Below, in pieces: positions 53,026-64,000 of a stretch of DNA of 64,000 bases (positions are counted from its first letter, which is position 1; the number at the start of each line of letters is the position of its first letter). The notes below the pieces were generated by a model. It was not told where the DNA came from, did not search any database, and worked only from the letters and a program-made list of their open reading frames with translations. This DNA is from Stomoxys calcitrans. Taxonomy: Eukaryota > Arthropoda > Insecta > Diptera > Muscidae. The stretch covers positions 94,990,914 through 95,054,913 of the forward strand of contig NC_081555.1 in NCBI RefSeq assembly GCF_963082655.1. The letters are read 5' to 3'. The translations under genes were made by a program, and so were the position numbers.

Positions 53026-54219
53026 TTTTTTATTAATTTTCTGCTTTGTGGGTTCTAGTCAGCATCGGTGGTCATTGGACACTTCTTCTCTACCTTCTAT
53101 CACCCATTAATTTCACTTTCTCTTCGACTCAAAAATGTTTTCTATCACTTTGATGATTCCCAAAAAGCATATTTTTGGAAATGCCCTCAAGCATTTCCAA
53201 TTATTATGGCTCTTAAATGAAATCGACATTTTCCCATTAAATTTTGAATTCCTAGTCTTGATTACATTACAAGAAATGAAATTTGTTGAACAAAAAGAGA
53301 AAAAAGTCCTCTGACGTAAATACGTCAATCATATGCAAATTTTTGGCAACAACGGATGCGTTCCATCAAACAAGCCGAAAAATGGCCGCCAACAGAGAAC
53401 ATGATGAAAGAATTCATCATTTTTTTCCCCCAATGCCACAATCAAAGAGAACCAATTCAAAGAAGCCAATAATGAAGAGGAGGTGAGTATTTGAATGATG
53501 ATGATGGTTTCATCCATGTCGAAGTAAAACAAATTGCAATTTATTTAAGAATATCGAAATTTCACACTTTCTACATTTTTTTTCTCAATTTTTCTGCAAT
53601 CAAAGTGGTCGACACCCTTGGGACACTAGGGTCAAAGAAATGGTTTATTGTTTGGCTTTATGACCAAAGAAGGAGAAAATTGAGGAAGACAAAAACACTT
53701 TTTTTTTGCCAAAAGCCAATAACACATCAAATATGAGTTTCTTCCCTCCTCCCCCAATAAATAAAGAAAAACCGCCTTTAAAAAAAATATGGCCAACAAA
53801 ATCAATAAAAAGAATAAAAAATTATTTGAATGCCAAAAAGTTTTGCCAACAATGAAACGCAAAAAACCTGCATGACGTTGGTTTTGCGATATGCGTTTTC
53901 TTGGCATGCGAACAAGGCGGCTCATCTCCAGCCACTGAATTTTGAGCACTTCACCATGTATAAAACCATGCGAATTCGGATTACCCTCCCCATGTGGATG
54001 CTGGAGTGCAAACCATACAAGTGCGTGCCTGCCTGCAAGTGTGTTGTGTAAATGACGCCAAACATGACCCAAAAAATTGAAGCATACACTTCCATTCAGA
54101 AGCAAATGCTGACATGCAGGGATAAGCAGGAAGTTTTTATATGACCACCAACATAGGGCGGGGGGTATACAAATTGTGGGATTTCTTTTGCAACAAACAC
54201 ACAGGAATAGTAATTTCTG
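53026..54219. other. single-copy-looking DNA with candidate open frames
   Basis: No repeat family recognised. A plus frame 53283-53484 (MLNKKRKKSSDVNTSIICKF..., 67 codons) is followed at once by GAGGAGGTGAGTATTT, a good splice-donor match. A 157-codon minus frame 53632-54105 holds a hydrophobic segment NNFLFFLLILLAIFFLKAVF near residues 93-112. Neither has a domain I recognise, and both could be chance in AT-rich DNA. Confidence 0.4.
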
Positions 54220-54589
54220 AACAATTTCTCTAAATGTAAATTTTTTACAAAATTTTCATTAGGAAGAAAATTTTAAAAAAAATTTGCAATAAATTTTTGA
54301 CTAAAAGTGGTATTGATATAAAGTTTTTAAATTTTACCGTTCCTAACCACAATTTTTTAACATTTTCTATAAAGGAAGAATAAAACAACAACATTTTCTG
54401 TCGAAGTAAAATTTAAAAAAAATTTGCTTCGAAAACAAAAAAAAAAATAACAAAAACATATAACACAAAAAAAATTCTATAAAAATAAGTATTTGACAAA
54501 ATTTTCTATCGATATAAAATTTTGAAGAATTTTTCCAAACAACAAAAATTATAAAATTTAAAAAAAAAAAATAAAAATTTGGTATCAAA
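54220..54589. repeat. AAAATTTT-type AT-rich repeat
   Basis: Degenerate AAATTTTCTATCGATATA, TTTGACAAAATTTTC and poly-A segments. No gene seen. Confidence 0.55.
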
Positions 54590-57016
54590 TTTTTGATATC
54601 CGAAGGGGAGGGGGGGGGGGGGGGGGGTGGACCCTTCCCCTTGCCGCAATTTCCAAAAACCCCAGATCTGAGTGCACCGATTTAAGCAAAATGTTGTATG
54701 CCACTCTATAGTACACCAAAAACACGAAATTGGTATACAATTTTTGGGTCTAATATCCTAGGGGGACGCCCTATCCCAAAACCCACCCGGACGGGCATGT
54801 TTACCAATTGGGACAATATGGGTATCAAATGAAAGGTATTTAAGAATAGACTACGCATTTGGTATACAAATTTCAACCTAAGTGTTCGCGGGGTCCCCTA
54901 CCCCCAAAAAACCCCTCAACAGGACTCTTTAACCGCTTTAGGCAATATGGGTATCAAATGAAAGGTATTTAAAAGTATAGTACAAATCTGACATACAAAT
55001 TTATTCCTTGGTGTCTGAGAAGCCTTCCTACCCCCCAAAACTCCCCAGCAGGGCATATTTACCAATTGGGACAATATGGATATCAAATGAAAGGTATTTA
55101 AATGTAGAGTAAGAATCTTATGAGGCGCCTCCCCAAAACCCCTCAAAAGGCATATTTACCGATTGGGACAATATGGATATCAAATGGAAGGTGTTTGAAA
55201 GTTGAGTACACATTTGGTCTAAAGTGTCTATGAAGCCTCCCAACCCCAAAAAACCTCTTAAACGGGCATGAATATCCAACGTCATAAAATGGGTATCGAA
55301 TGAAAGATCTTTGAGGGTTGACTACGAATCTGGTTTACACATTTGGGACAGAGTCTGGGACCGGCCCACCCATTAAATACCCTTCAATAGGACGTGTACT
55401 TCGAGCGGGATAATATGTGAATTAAAAGAAAGCTCAATGTCAGTAGAGTTCGAATCTAATGTTGATATAAGGATTCATGAATCTGGGTCAGGTCACGTCC
55501 AGACGTCCTGCCGTTCAGCAGGACATGTGTATCGCAACAATAAAGGACTGAAATAAATTGTCTTTTGGGTCTTAGCGTCGGAGGGAGCGACCCTCTCCTG
55601 CCAATAAAAACAATACCAAAGTGTCATGTAGGAAGACTGAGAATATATTGTAATCAAATGGAAGGATGTGTTAGAGGGGGATTCCCCTCTGACCCCAACC
55701 CCAAAACCCTCTAAAATAGGTTTATTTGACGATCATGACAATATGGGACTCAAATGAAAGGCATTCGGTAATAGATTGCAAATATGGTTAGGAAGGAGAA
55801 ATAGTTTTTATAATTTGTTGATGTCGGATGGGGGGGGGGCGGACCTCCCTCCCCTTACCACAAAAATACCACCCAAAATCAAAAGTGGACCGATATGGAC
55901 AAAATGGATATCAAATAAAAGGTATTGAAGAGTAGAATACGAATATGATATAATTGGGTCCAAGTACCCCCGAGGTGGCCCTAACCCCCAAACTTGTAAA
56001 AGCAGACAAATTTAACGTTCATATCAATATGGGGCTTACATGAAAGGTATTAGGGAGTAGGTTAAGAATCTGGAATACAAAATCAGATCCAAGTATAGTG
56101 GGTCATCCCACCTCCACAACCCCCCAAATGGGCATAATAGCCAATCACGACTATATGGGACTCGGTTTGTTTGGGTGTTTCTTATAGGCTCAAAAATGGC
56201 GGAACCGATTTTCTCGAAATTTTCACAGATTGTGTAGGTTGGTCTGTATGTAAACATAGGCTATACAATTTTTCGATATCGCAAGGGGACGCACCCTTCC
56301 GCTTACCCCAAAAACACCACCAAAAATCAACCGATCGGAACAATATGGGTATCATAGTATGGAGTACGAGTATGGTCTTAAAATTTGAGTCGAAGTATCC
56401 AACGTGCCCACCTACCCCAAAATTAACCCAAACAGACATATTGGACGTTCATGTCAATATGGAACTCCAATGAAAGGCATTCGAGAGTAAATTACGAATA
56501 TGGCAAAAAAATTAAGTCCATGTTATGAGTGGTTGCCCATATTAGCCGACCACGGCTATGTGGGACTCAAATGAAGGAAATTTGGGAGTAGATAAGGAAA
56601 ATTACATTAAAATTTGTGGTAGGGTATCTATTTAGGTGGCGCTTAACCTCCTTAAAGCACCTCAAATAGGTTTTTTGACCCATCAGGACAATATGGGACT
56701 CAAATGAAAGGTATTTGAAAGTAGAAAAGGAATCCAGTTTTGGGGCCAAATGTTAGTGGGTAAGCCCAAAAGCACCCCCTAAACTGAACTTATTCCCCGA
56801 AGATATGAATATGCTGCTCAAATAATAGGTTTTTTGCAGTAATGATATATAGACTCCCGCAAATGGATATTTAGACAATTTACGGCAATATAAGGCTCAA
56901 ATGAAGCAGGACTTATGCACCGACTATGGAAATATGGGGCTTATATAAAAAGTATTTGAGAGTATAACACGAAGCTATACTCTCAGCTCCCGCAGGGGAG
57001 CGGGCCGGGTTCAGCT
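54590..57016 (+). mobile_element. H3 Helitron-like element with decayed CTGG-T end
   Basis: A G run of about 20 bp near 54608 and CCCTTCCCCTTGCC form the head. Monomers with GGGTATCAAATGAAAGGTAT follow, and an embedded head module lies near 56165-56300 (GGAACCGATTTTCTCGAAAT, AACATAGGCTATACAATTTT). The 3' end GCAGGGGAGCGGGCCGGGTT then CAGCTGG T (57010-57018) parallels the 40.44-kb terminus with CTAG changed to CTGG. Non-coding. Confidence 0.65.
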
Positions 57017-57615
57017 GGTCAGACTATATTTAGATATAGCTGCCATATAGATCCCGAGAAGACCGCTTTAAGTTTTTAAGCCCATTTCAGGCTCATTCAT
57101 TATCCGATTTCGCTGAAACATAGAACAGGGAGTTTTATTGGGCCCGTCGACATTCGAATCGAATATGATCCAGATCGGACCATATTGGATATATAAGCCA
57201 TATAGACCGATTTGTCTATTTAGGGCTATAGCTTATATAGGAGCATTTCTTAGACGATTTCACTGATGTTTGCATTGCAATAGACATCTTGATGTCTGAA
57301 CCAATTGTATTGCAGATCAGATCGTATATGGATATGACTGTCATATAGACCCATCTACCGATTTAAGGTTGTAATGCTCATAAAATCCTCATTTATAACT
57401 CGATTTCGCTGAAATTTAGGACAATGAGTTGGAATAAGCCTCCCACTGTCTGAGCCGAAAATGGTCGAAATCAGATGATATTTTGACAAAGCTGCCATAT
57501 AGACCGATATGCCGATTTAGGGTCTCGAGACATAAAAGGCGCATTTATTATCCAATTTCATTGGAAATTGGGAACAGTTAAGTGTATATAAACCGAATAT
57601 GAAATGTCTGCCCGT
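57017..57615 (+). repeat. HINE-like monomers, divergent subtype
   Basis: About three and a half units of roughly 170 bp containing GCTGCCATATAGA..CGAT, GATTTAGGGTC-like phrases and TATCCGATTTCGCTGAAA. They resemble HINE1 monomers but carry AGACCGAT rather than AAACCGAT. No termini found. Confidence 0.55.
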
Positions 57616-57619
57616 ATTA

Positions 57620-57950
57620 AGAGGCCATCGTAGCGCAGAGGTTAGCATATCCGCCTACGACGCTGAACGCCTGGGTTCGAATCCTGGCGAGACCATCAGA
57701 AACAATTTTCAGCGGTGGTTTTCCCCTCCTAATGCTGGCAACATTTTTGAGGTATCATGCCATGTAAAACTTCTCTTCAAAGTGGTGTCGTACTGCGGCA
57801 CACCGTTCGGACTCGGCTATAAAAAGGAGGCCCCTTATCATTGAGCTTAAAAAACTTGAATCGGACTGCACTCATTGATATGTCAGAAGTTTGCCCCCGT
57901 TCCTTAGTGGAATGTTATTGGGCAAAATTTGCATTTACATTAAGATATAT
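57620..57950 (+). mobile_element. tRNA-derived SINE, full-length copy
   Basis: The clearest copy: A box GTAGCGCAGAGGTTAGC, B box GGGTTCGAATCCTGGCG, then AGCGGTGGTTTTCCCCTCC, GTGGTGTCGTACTGCGGC, CGGACTCGGCTATAAAAAGG, TTGATATGTCAGAAGTTTGC and TGGGCAAAATTTGCATTTAC. It serves as the reference for the family. The short frame 57599-57844 is not a gene. Confidence 0.9.
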
Positions 57951-57954
57951 ATGG

Positions 57955-58158
57955 AGGGTGACCGTAGCGCAGAGGATAGCATATCAGCCTATGTCACTTA
58001 ACGTCTGAGTTCGAATCCTGGCGAGAACATCTGAAAATTTTCAGCTGTGGTTGTCCTTCCTAATTCTAGCGACATATAGGAGGTACTGTACCATTTGGTA
58101 TACCAGCCATGTAAAAACTTCTCCACCAAGAGGTGCTAAAATTTAAAACTGTGGCATG
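57955..58158 (+). mobile_element. SINE, 3'-truncated second copy
   Basis: ACCGTAGCGCAGAGGATAGC and GAGTTCGAATCCTGGCGAG begin a few bases after the previous SINE tail. The body ends in AAGAGGTGCTAAAATTTAAA and is cut near the mariner insertion at TA 58159-58160. Confidence 0.8.
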
Positions 58159-58160
58159 TA

Positions 58161-59138
58161 AAGGGTGATTTTTTTAGCTGTTATCTTTTTGGCAACATTG
58201 GTTTAAACAGCTCACGAACGTTTCGTGTTTTGTCTTATTGTCAAACATCTTCATCTTACAAACGAACAACGCTTGCAAATTTTTTGAATTTTTTTTTATC
58301 AAAATGCGTGCTCCGTTAAAAAAGTTCATCGCGCTCTTCTTTCATTAAGCGGCAAAGCTCATTTTTGGCTCAATGGGTACGTAAATAAACAGAATTGTCA
58401 ATTTTGGAGTGAAGATCAGCCAAAAGCATTGCAAGAGCTACAAATGCATCCAGAAAAGGTTACAGTTTGTGGCGGTTTATGGGCTGGTGACATCATTGGA
58501 ACGTACTTCTTCAAAAATGATGTGAATCGTAACGTAATTGTGAATGGTGAGCGCTATCGTGAGATGCTATCCAGTTTTTTTTTTGCCCAAAATGCAAGAG
58601 CTTGACTTGCATGACATGGGGTTTCAACAAAACGGAGCCTCATGCCACGCAGCACGCGTAACAATGGATTTATTGAGAGGCGAGGTCGGTGAACATTTTA
58701 TTTTACGTTCGGTACCGGTCAATTGTCCGCCTAGATCGTGCCATATATCGTCTTTAGACTATTTTTTGTAGGCCTATGGTAAAGCTCATGTCTACACAGA
58801 CAAGCCCGCTTCAATTGACGCATTGGAAGACAACATTGAAGCATTTAATTGTGAGATACCGGCCGAAATGTTGCATCGAGCTTGCCATGAAAGCTTGACT
58901 TGCATGACATGTGGTTTCAACAAGACGGTGACTTATTGAGAGACGAGTTCGGTGAAGATTTTATTTTACTTTCGAGATCGGTCAATTGGCTGCCTAGATC
59001 ATGCCATATAACTTCTTTAGACTATTTTTTGTAGGCCTATGGTAGAGCTCATGTCTATACAGACAAGCCCGCTTCAATTGACGCATTGGAAGACAACATT
59101 GAAGCATTTATTTGTGAGATACCGGCCGAAATGTTTGA
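58161..59138 (+). mobile_element. rosa-like mariner, deleted and partly duplicated
   Basis: The 5' end AAGGGTGATTTTTT follows TA. The transposase relic reads TNEQRLQI, CSVKKVHRALLS, then jumps to GKAHFWLNGYVNKQNC (first catalytic Asp replaced). LQMHPEKVTVCGGLWAGDII, FFKNDVNRNVIVNGERYREM, FQQNGASCHAARVTMDLLRG (QDGA changed to QNGA) and PPRSCHISSLDYFL follow (expected SCDLTPLDYFL). After CEIPAEM-like sequence the segment from LDLHDM is repeated (about 58890-59130), with QQDG intact but shorter. It is thus a dead copy with a tandem 3' duplication. No 3' TIR; it abuts a half-MITE. Confidence 0.8.
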
Positions 59139-59140
59139 AT

Positions 59141-59279
59141 GTTTATCAGCTGTTACTTTTAGCTTGCTTTAGAAAAAAAGTGTAAAGAAAGTATATTTGA
59201 TTAAAGTTCATTCTAAGTTTTATTAAAAATGCATTTACTTTCTTTTAAAAAATCCGCAATTACTTTTTGGGCAACCCAA
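59141..59279 (-). mobile_element. mariner MITE, right half only
   Basis: TATCAGCTGTTACTTTTAGC to CTTTTTGGGCAACCCAA, TA following at 59280. It equals the left half of the 38320 copy in reverse. The other half is missing, so this copy was truncated on the side touching the mariner relic. Confidence 0.8.
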
Positions 59280-59344
59280 TAGTTAGATACAATTCAATAA
59301 GATGTTAAATATATTCATGTTGGTGGGTATCCAAAGTTCGGCAC

Positions 59345-59462
59345 GGCTGAAGATAAAAATTTGATAAAAGTTTTCATTTAAAATAAAACTTTGACAACAT
59401 TTCCATATGACACAAAATTTTCTAAAATTTAAAATTTTGACAAAATATTCTATAAATAAATC
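59345..59462. repeat. AT-rich AAAATTTT-type repeat
   Basis: TAAAACTTTGACAACATTT and AAATTTTGACAAAATATTC phrases. No gene seen. Confidence 0.5.
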
Positions 59463-61471
59463 AGTAATGAACGGCAAAAGTCGGTAGGTGTCGACTCTAT
59501 AATACCCTACACCTACCTTACACTGATAAGAAAAATATGTTGCAAAATCATGCCCTAACTGTGTCATTATCATACACGGGCGTTGTTGGAAATATTGTCA
59601 ACAAGCGTGGATGATTTTGTTAACACGCGTTGTTGATTCATGAACCGACCGTTGTGAACATCATCCCCTCGAAATGACCATTACAAACTTGTAGCCGGCC
59701 GTGTTGCAATGTGGTAAGGCGTTTGTAAACACACAATGGGATTAATGGAACACAGGTTCGATACTCATCGGCACACAAAATCTTTTTGCAATCTTTAAAT
59801 AAACTGTGCACTAGAGGTTGTCAGATGGTGAACGGCTGTGGACGTTTTGGTCAAACATAACTGTTGTTGGTTTATAAATATTTGTTATTGATCTAATAAC
59901 ATTTGTGTGTTGATTCACTTTTATGTCAACTCCGTGCTTGATTTTTTTCTATGGGTGTATAAATACAAGGTGGGCTATCTATCTATCTGAACCAATTTTG
60001 ATGGACTTCGGCGGACGTTTTCAGATTGATTAATAAACAATCCCTATCAAATTTCGAGCAATAATATTCAAACTGTAATAATGACGGATGACAAATGACA
60101 ACATTATTGCAAGATACACAAAATCTGACGAATACATATATGCGAGCTATATCTAAATCTGAACGTTTTTCGAGACTTTTCAGATACTGTGGTAGTCGTC
60201 GAGGAAAGCGTTGTGCAAAATTTTGGCAAGATTGGTCAATAAATGCGCTTGCAGTGGCTCTTGGAGAGAAAAATTCTATAAAATTCACCAGTAATGTCGA
60301 GAGTCGTAAGAAAATCATTACTGCCAAATTACGAGATAATCGGTTAACAAATGACCACTTTATTGCAATATTTCTCAAAATCGGACGAACATATATATGT
60401 GAGCTATATCTAAATCTGAACCGATTTCGATCAAACTTCTCAGCTTTTGTAGCCGTATTCGAAGAAGACGTTGTTCAAAATTATGGCAAGATTGGTCAAT
60501 AAATGCGCTTGCTATGACCCTAGAATTCAAAATCGGGCGATATATATTTATGAGAGCTATATCTAAATCTGAACCGATTTCCATGAAATTCACCAGTAAT
60601 GTTGAGAGTCAAAAGAAAATCCTTCCTGCCAAATTTCGAGAGAAACGGTTAACAAATGACCATTTTATTGCGTTATTACTGCAAATCGGACGAACATATA
60701 TATGGGAGCTATATCCAAATCTAAACTGATTTTTATAAATTTCTCCAGTAATGTCGAGAGTCAAAAGAAAATCCTTCCTGCTAAATTTCGAGAGAAACGG
60801 TAAACAACTGATCATTTTATTGCATTATTACTGCAAATCGGACGAACATATATATGGGAGCTATATCCAAATATGAACCGATGTTTATGAATTTCTCCAG
60901 TAATGTTGAGAGTCAAAAGAAAATCCTTCCTGCCAAATTTCGAGAGAAACGGTAAACAACTGATCATTTTATTGCATTATTACTGCAAATCGGACGAACA
61001 TATATATGGGAGCTATATCCAAATCTGAACCGATGTTTATGAATTTCTCCAGTAATGTCGAGAGTCAAAAGAAAATCCTTCCTGCTAAATTTCGATAGAA
61101 TCGGTAAACAACTGATCATTTTATTGCATTATTACTGCAAATCGGACAAACATATATATGGGAGCTATATCCAAATCTGAACCGATTTTTTTCCAATTTC
61201 AATAGGCTTCGTCTGTAGACAAAAAAACATGCCTGTACCAAATTTTAAGACGATCGGATGAAAACTGCGACCTGTACATTGTACACAAATTAACATGGAC
61301 AGACAGACGGGCGGACAGACAGACAGACGGACATAACTAAATCGAATCAGAAAGTGATTCTGAGTCGATCGGCATACTTATCAATGGGTCTATCTCTCTT
61401 CCTTCTGGGTGTTACAAACAAATGCACTAAGTTCTAATACCCTCTATGCCACAGTAGTGGTGTAGGGTATA
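59463..61471 (-). mobile_element. HINE2, complete copy
   Basis: The left (3') end has TAATGAACGGCAAAAGTCGG and a perfect AGTCG / CGACT hairpin at 59479-59496, then CTATAATACCCTACACC. The right (5') end has TACCCTCTATGCCACAGTAG, TGGTGTAGGGTATA and an ACAGACAGACAGACGGACAT block. Several ~150-bp half-units contain CAAATCGGACGAACATATAT and TCGAGAGTCAAAAGAAAATC; the last four are very alike, suggesting recent unit amplification. A separate insertion occupies 59515-59962. Confidence 0.8.
59515..59962. mobile_element. insertion in HINE2, possible MITE with tRNA-like core
   Basis: It interrupts HINE2 between CACCTACC and ATACAAGGTGGGCTAT. The ends ACACTGATAAGAAAAAT and, reversed, ACACCCATAGAAAAAAAT are imperfect inverted repeats. 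The interior has GCAATGTGGTAAGGCG and, 44 bp on, ACAGGTTCGATACTCATC, resembling pol III A and B boxes. No coding. Confidence 0.45.
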
Positions 61472-62805
61472 AAAATGATGACAAAACTTTCGATAATTAA
61501 AAAATTCTGAAAATGTTTTCTATAGAAACCTCATTTTTCCCCCTAACCTCCATTCACCCCTATTAAAACCCACAACCTGATAAATGCACTTCTTATTTGT
61601 CCGAAAAACTTCATTCCTCTTTGATACTAAAATTACACCAGAAATCATTCAAGGCAACGTAATACAATTTGCAAAGTCTTTAAAAATCAACCAAAAAAAA
61701 AACACTGTAAAGTATGGACCATGGCCAAGAAGAGTGGGGTGATGTGAAAATGTGAAAGACCAGAGAACAACAGAAAAAAACTTGTGCATGGTTATGGATG
61801 ATAAAAATTTCTATTCTGTTGAAAGTTTTTCCAATCATACATGCACACACACACACACACACTCACTCTTCAATGTTTGTTTGGGGGGAAGAAAGCACAG
61901 TCATTTATTTATTGCTTCCTTTTGTTATAAAAACTTATGGATGTATGTGTGCGTGTGTGTGTGTGTAACAAACATATGCATGATCGAATGCATATAAAGA
62001 ACGAAAATAAATGTTTTGATACTTCCCTGAAGGAAAATGAAATAAAAAAACGAAAAAAATATCTGTGTGAAACATAAAGCGAAAATCAACGTCTGTATAA
62101 AATTCTTAAAATTTTAAGAGAAAAATAATTAAAGTTAAAATGTAAGGAAAAAATTAAAAAAAAATGTAAAGGAAATAAAATTTGTACATAATTCCCATTG
62201 AAAGAAAATTTCCTTTAGAAACCAAATTTAAACTAAATTTTCTTTAGAAACCTAATTTAACAAAATTTTGCCTAAATTATCGATATAGCACGAAGTAAAA
62301 TATTAAGTCTGCTCACTACAACCATTAACTAGTTTGAGAAACAGTGGCTTGTGCTCAGAGTGGCCCTTAGGGGATGAGTCCGATGGCAGACTGCCATTTA
62401 AATCCAACCTAACCTTATATCCAAAGTAGAGAAAATGTAACATTTCAAAGAATTATTAGTCTAAAGACAGACTGAGTCTTTCCCTCATCTTCAGACTGAC
62501 AGGCCTGAGATGATAGCTGCAATTTTGACCCCTAACCAACTTCGTAAAACCTATACCTCAAGGGTTGGTCATTAACTAGCTGCTAGCTAACAAACTAACA
62601 AATGTTAGAAAAAGTTGAGACGTATGTCCAATTGAAGGAGTACGACATGATGAAGACTTTCCTAGATATCGAGTATTCAACAACGTGCAGATAACTAGTC
62701 CCCTTCCTTGGGATCCATCCAAATATCTCCCGCAAGAAGAATACTTTACTATGCGGCAGGATTATCAACGCAGACTGAGGAGGTGGTGTGGTCAGAAGGT
62801 TGTTT
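61472..62805. other. single-copy-looking DNA with (AC)n and (GT)n
   Basis: (AC)n at 61845-61862 and (GT)n at 61944-61965. A/T-rich poly-A-like stretches lie at 62100-62290. No gene seen. Confidence 0.45.
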
Positions 62806-62807
62806 TT

Positions 62808-63006
62808 CAAGAGAAACATCTCGAGAAAGGTGTTCGCGCTGATTTTTTTTGCTCGCAACAAGTTCCATCCGCTTAGTCCAATTTTGGCATACTTGTTCCA
62901 ACATTTCGGCCGGTATCGCATGAGTAAATGCTTCAATGTTATCTTCCAATACGTCAATTGAAGCGGGCTTGTCTGTATAAATATGAGCTTTAACATAGCC
63001 CCACTA
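62808..63006 (-). pseudogene. mariner transposase C-terminal relic
   Basis: On the minus strand: AHIYTDKPASIDVLEDNIEA, then FTHAIPAEMLEQVCQNWTKR and MELVASKKNQREHL. This is the end of the rosa-like transposase also seen at 12.7 and 58.8 kb. No catalytic residue and no TIR remain. The 133-codon frame 62595-62996 on the same strand is a shadow of it. Confidence 0.75.
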
Positions 63007-63830
63007 ACAGCAGTTCAAAGTTCAAGCTATACAAAATTCCAAATAATGTCGTTGCCAAATAGAAACAATTGTTCATTGTTCACCTGTCCCTTACACAAAT
63101 TAAATTTGATGGGAAAATCTTTAAAATACCAGTAAATCTCTTGAAGAAAGTTGATTTTTCTCTACAGCACCTGTTGATTGTGTACTTCCATTACCTTTCC
63201 AAAAATACTATAAATCCATTGAAACGACGACCATTTGCGCCATATCAATAATAATAACAGTAAATTGTTTTTTTGCAGATAGAAAAATTCCTTCGGAAAT
63301 CTTAAAGGATGGTGTCAAACCGGATGGTGTCATAGAAAATTTATATAGTAAAAGCACAAAGGGACTGTCGTCTGTCTGTCCGCCTGTTGGTGAGCTAGAT
63401 GACTGTTGTCTGGCTGGCTTCATGTAATGCCAGCCTTAATGGTAGACGCTAAATTATAGCATTATGGTGATATTGAAAGGATTTTTTAACTAAACCATAA
63501 ATAAACAAAGGAAAGGAAAGGATAAAATCCTGCTTCAACAGTGGTTTCAATATGTGCCTCCCACGCAAAAAAAACACACACGCATACAACCCCATGCTTA
63601 AACACAAACACTTCATTGTCATCAGTTGGAATTCTTTGCCATATGCCAAGTGCAGAGAAGGAATAAAAGAAAGAAAACAAACACTTACCACTAGGTGTGT
63701 TTTCTGTAGGTTCGAAAGACGTCAAAAAATTTTAACAATTTCTACAACAATGTAAAACTTAACATCGGTTTTTCTAATGCAAAATTCAAGATTCAAATGG
63801 TATTTAAAGGAAAAAATATGCCACAACATA
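63007..63830. other. single-copy-looking DNA with a candidate terminal exon
   Basis: A pyrimidine-rich acceptor TTGTTTTTTTGCAG ends at about 63279. After a two-base phase the frame RKIPSEILKDGVKPDGVIEN, LYSKSTKGLSSVCPPVGELD, DCCLAGFM runs to a TAA at 63424-63426. I recognise no domain. It could be a chance frame; no upstream exon is identified. Confidence 0.35.
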
Positions 63831-63980
63831 ATCTAGAACTCTTAAAGGAAAAGGTACCAAAACTTCTATCGCCAATGGAAAACTACCCTCTCCCAAAAGA
63901 AGGGGTACCAAAACTACCCTTCCCCAAGGCAAAGGGACCAAAAGTACATTTCCCCAAGGGAAAGTGAAAAAACACATCTA
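63831..63980. repeat. degenerate 31-bp minisatellite outlier
   Basis: AAAGGAAAAGGTACCAAAAC, ACTACCCTTCCCCAAGGCAA and AGTACATTTCCCCAAGGGAA are relatives of the 22-26 kb repeat, 37 kb away. Confidence 0.6.
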
Positions 63981-64000
63981 ATATCCCTATTGTTGTTCTA

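Noticed and set aside
57625..57700. Possible tRNA gene
   Set aside because: A and B boxes are present but there is no cloverleaf with acceptor pairing, and the sequence continues into the SINE body shared by other copies.

Overview
This is a eukaryotic, AT-rich, intron- or intergenic-type stretch of a higher fly. The best guess is a calyptrate or muscid with a large transposon-rich genome, such as Stomoxys, Musca or Haematobia. The reasons are: fly-type DINE-1/Helentron-like elements whose 5' block carries ATAAAGTATATATATTCTTG-like and GTCCGTCC motifs; a tRNA-derived SINE; RTE-type and RNase H-bearing LINEs; and rosa-like and cecropia-like mariner derivatives. I find no intact host gene, no rRNA or tRNA gene, no CRISPR and no prokaryotic operon. 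The species call is inference.

Layout. 0.9-8.4 kb: a mariner relic, a G/C-run tandem repeat (called H3 here), a reversed SINE, a small dispersed repeat (X), then two opposed HINE1 arrays carrying two mariner MITEs. 9.7-14.1 kb: HINE1 elements head to tail, interrupted by a deleted mariner and a MITE. 14.1-15.4 kb: a decayed RNase H LINE on the minus strand. 15.7-17.2 kb: H3 with a 607-bp mariner foldback. 18.6-21.5 kb: HINE2, then a triple nest (SINE, HINE1 inside it, mariner foldback inside that). 22.0-26.3 kb: an array of a near-palindromic ~31-bp minisatellite, again carrying the 607-bp element. 27.8-32.1 kb: H3, a LINE fragment, an RTE copy and a foldback MITE. 33.8-36.7 kb: a long HINE2 with a hAT-type MITE. 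38.3-42.2 kb: MITE, H3, HINE2 end and a second RTE copy. 44.2-48.5 kb: H3 and a complete HINE1. 49.4-57.6 kb: a 14-bp minisatellite, an RNase H LINE with a tandem duplication, and two H3 blocks. 57.6-61.5 kb: two SINEs, a damaged mariner, half a MITE and HINE2. The rest is low-complexity or apparently single-copy DNA.

The elements work as parasites on one another. The autonomous machinery that would mobilise them (intact mariner transposase, Helentron Rep/helicase, LINE reverse transcriptase) is not encoded here: every coding remnant has stops, frameshifts or missing catalytic segments. Well-formed target duplications (TA at three 607-bp copies and several MITEs, 8 bp at the hAT MITE) and reconstructable empty sites show that some families moved recently. 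The few open frames in single-copy DNA (near 26.9, 43.4, 53.4, 53.9 and 63.3 kb) are only candidates for host exons.
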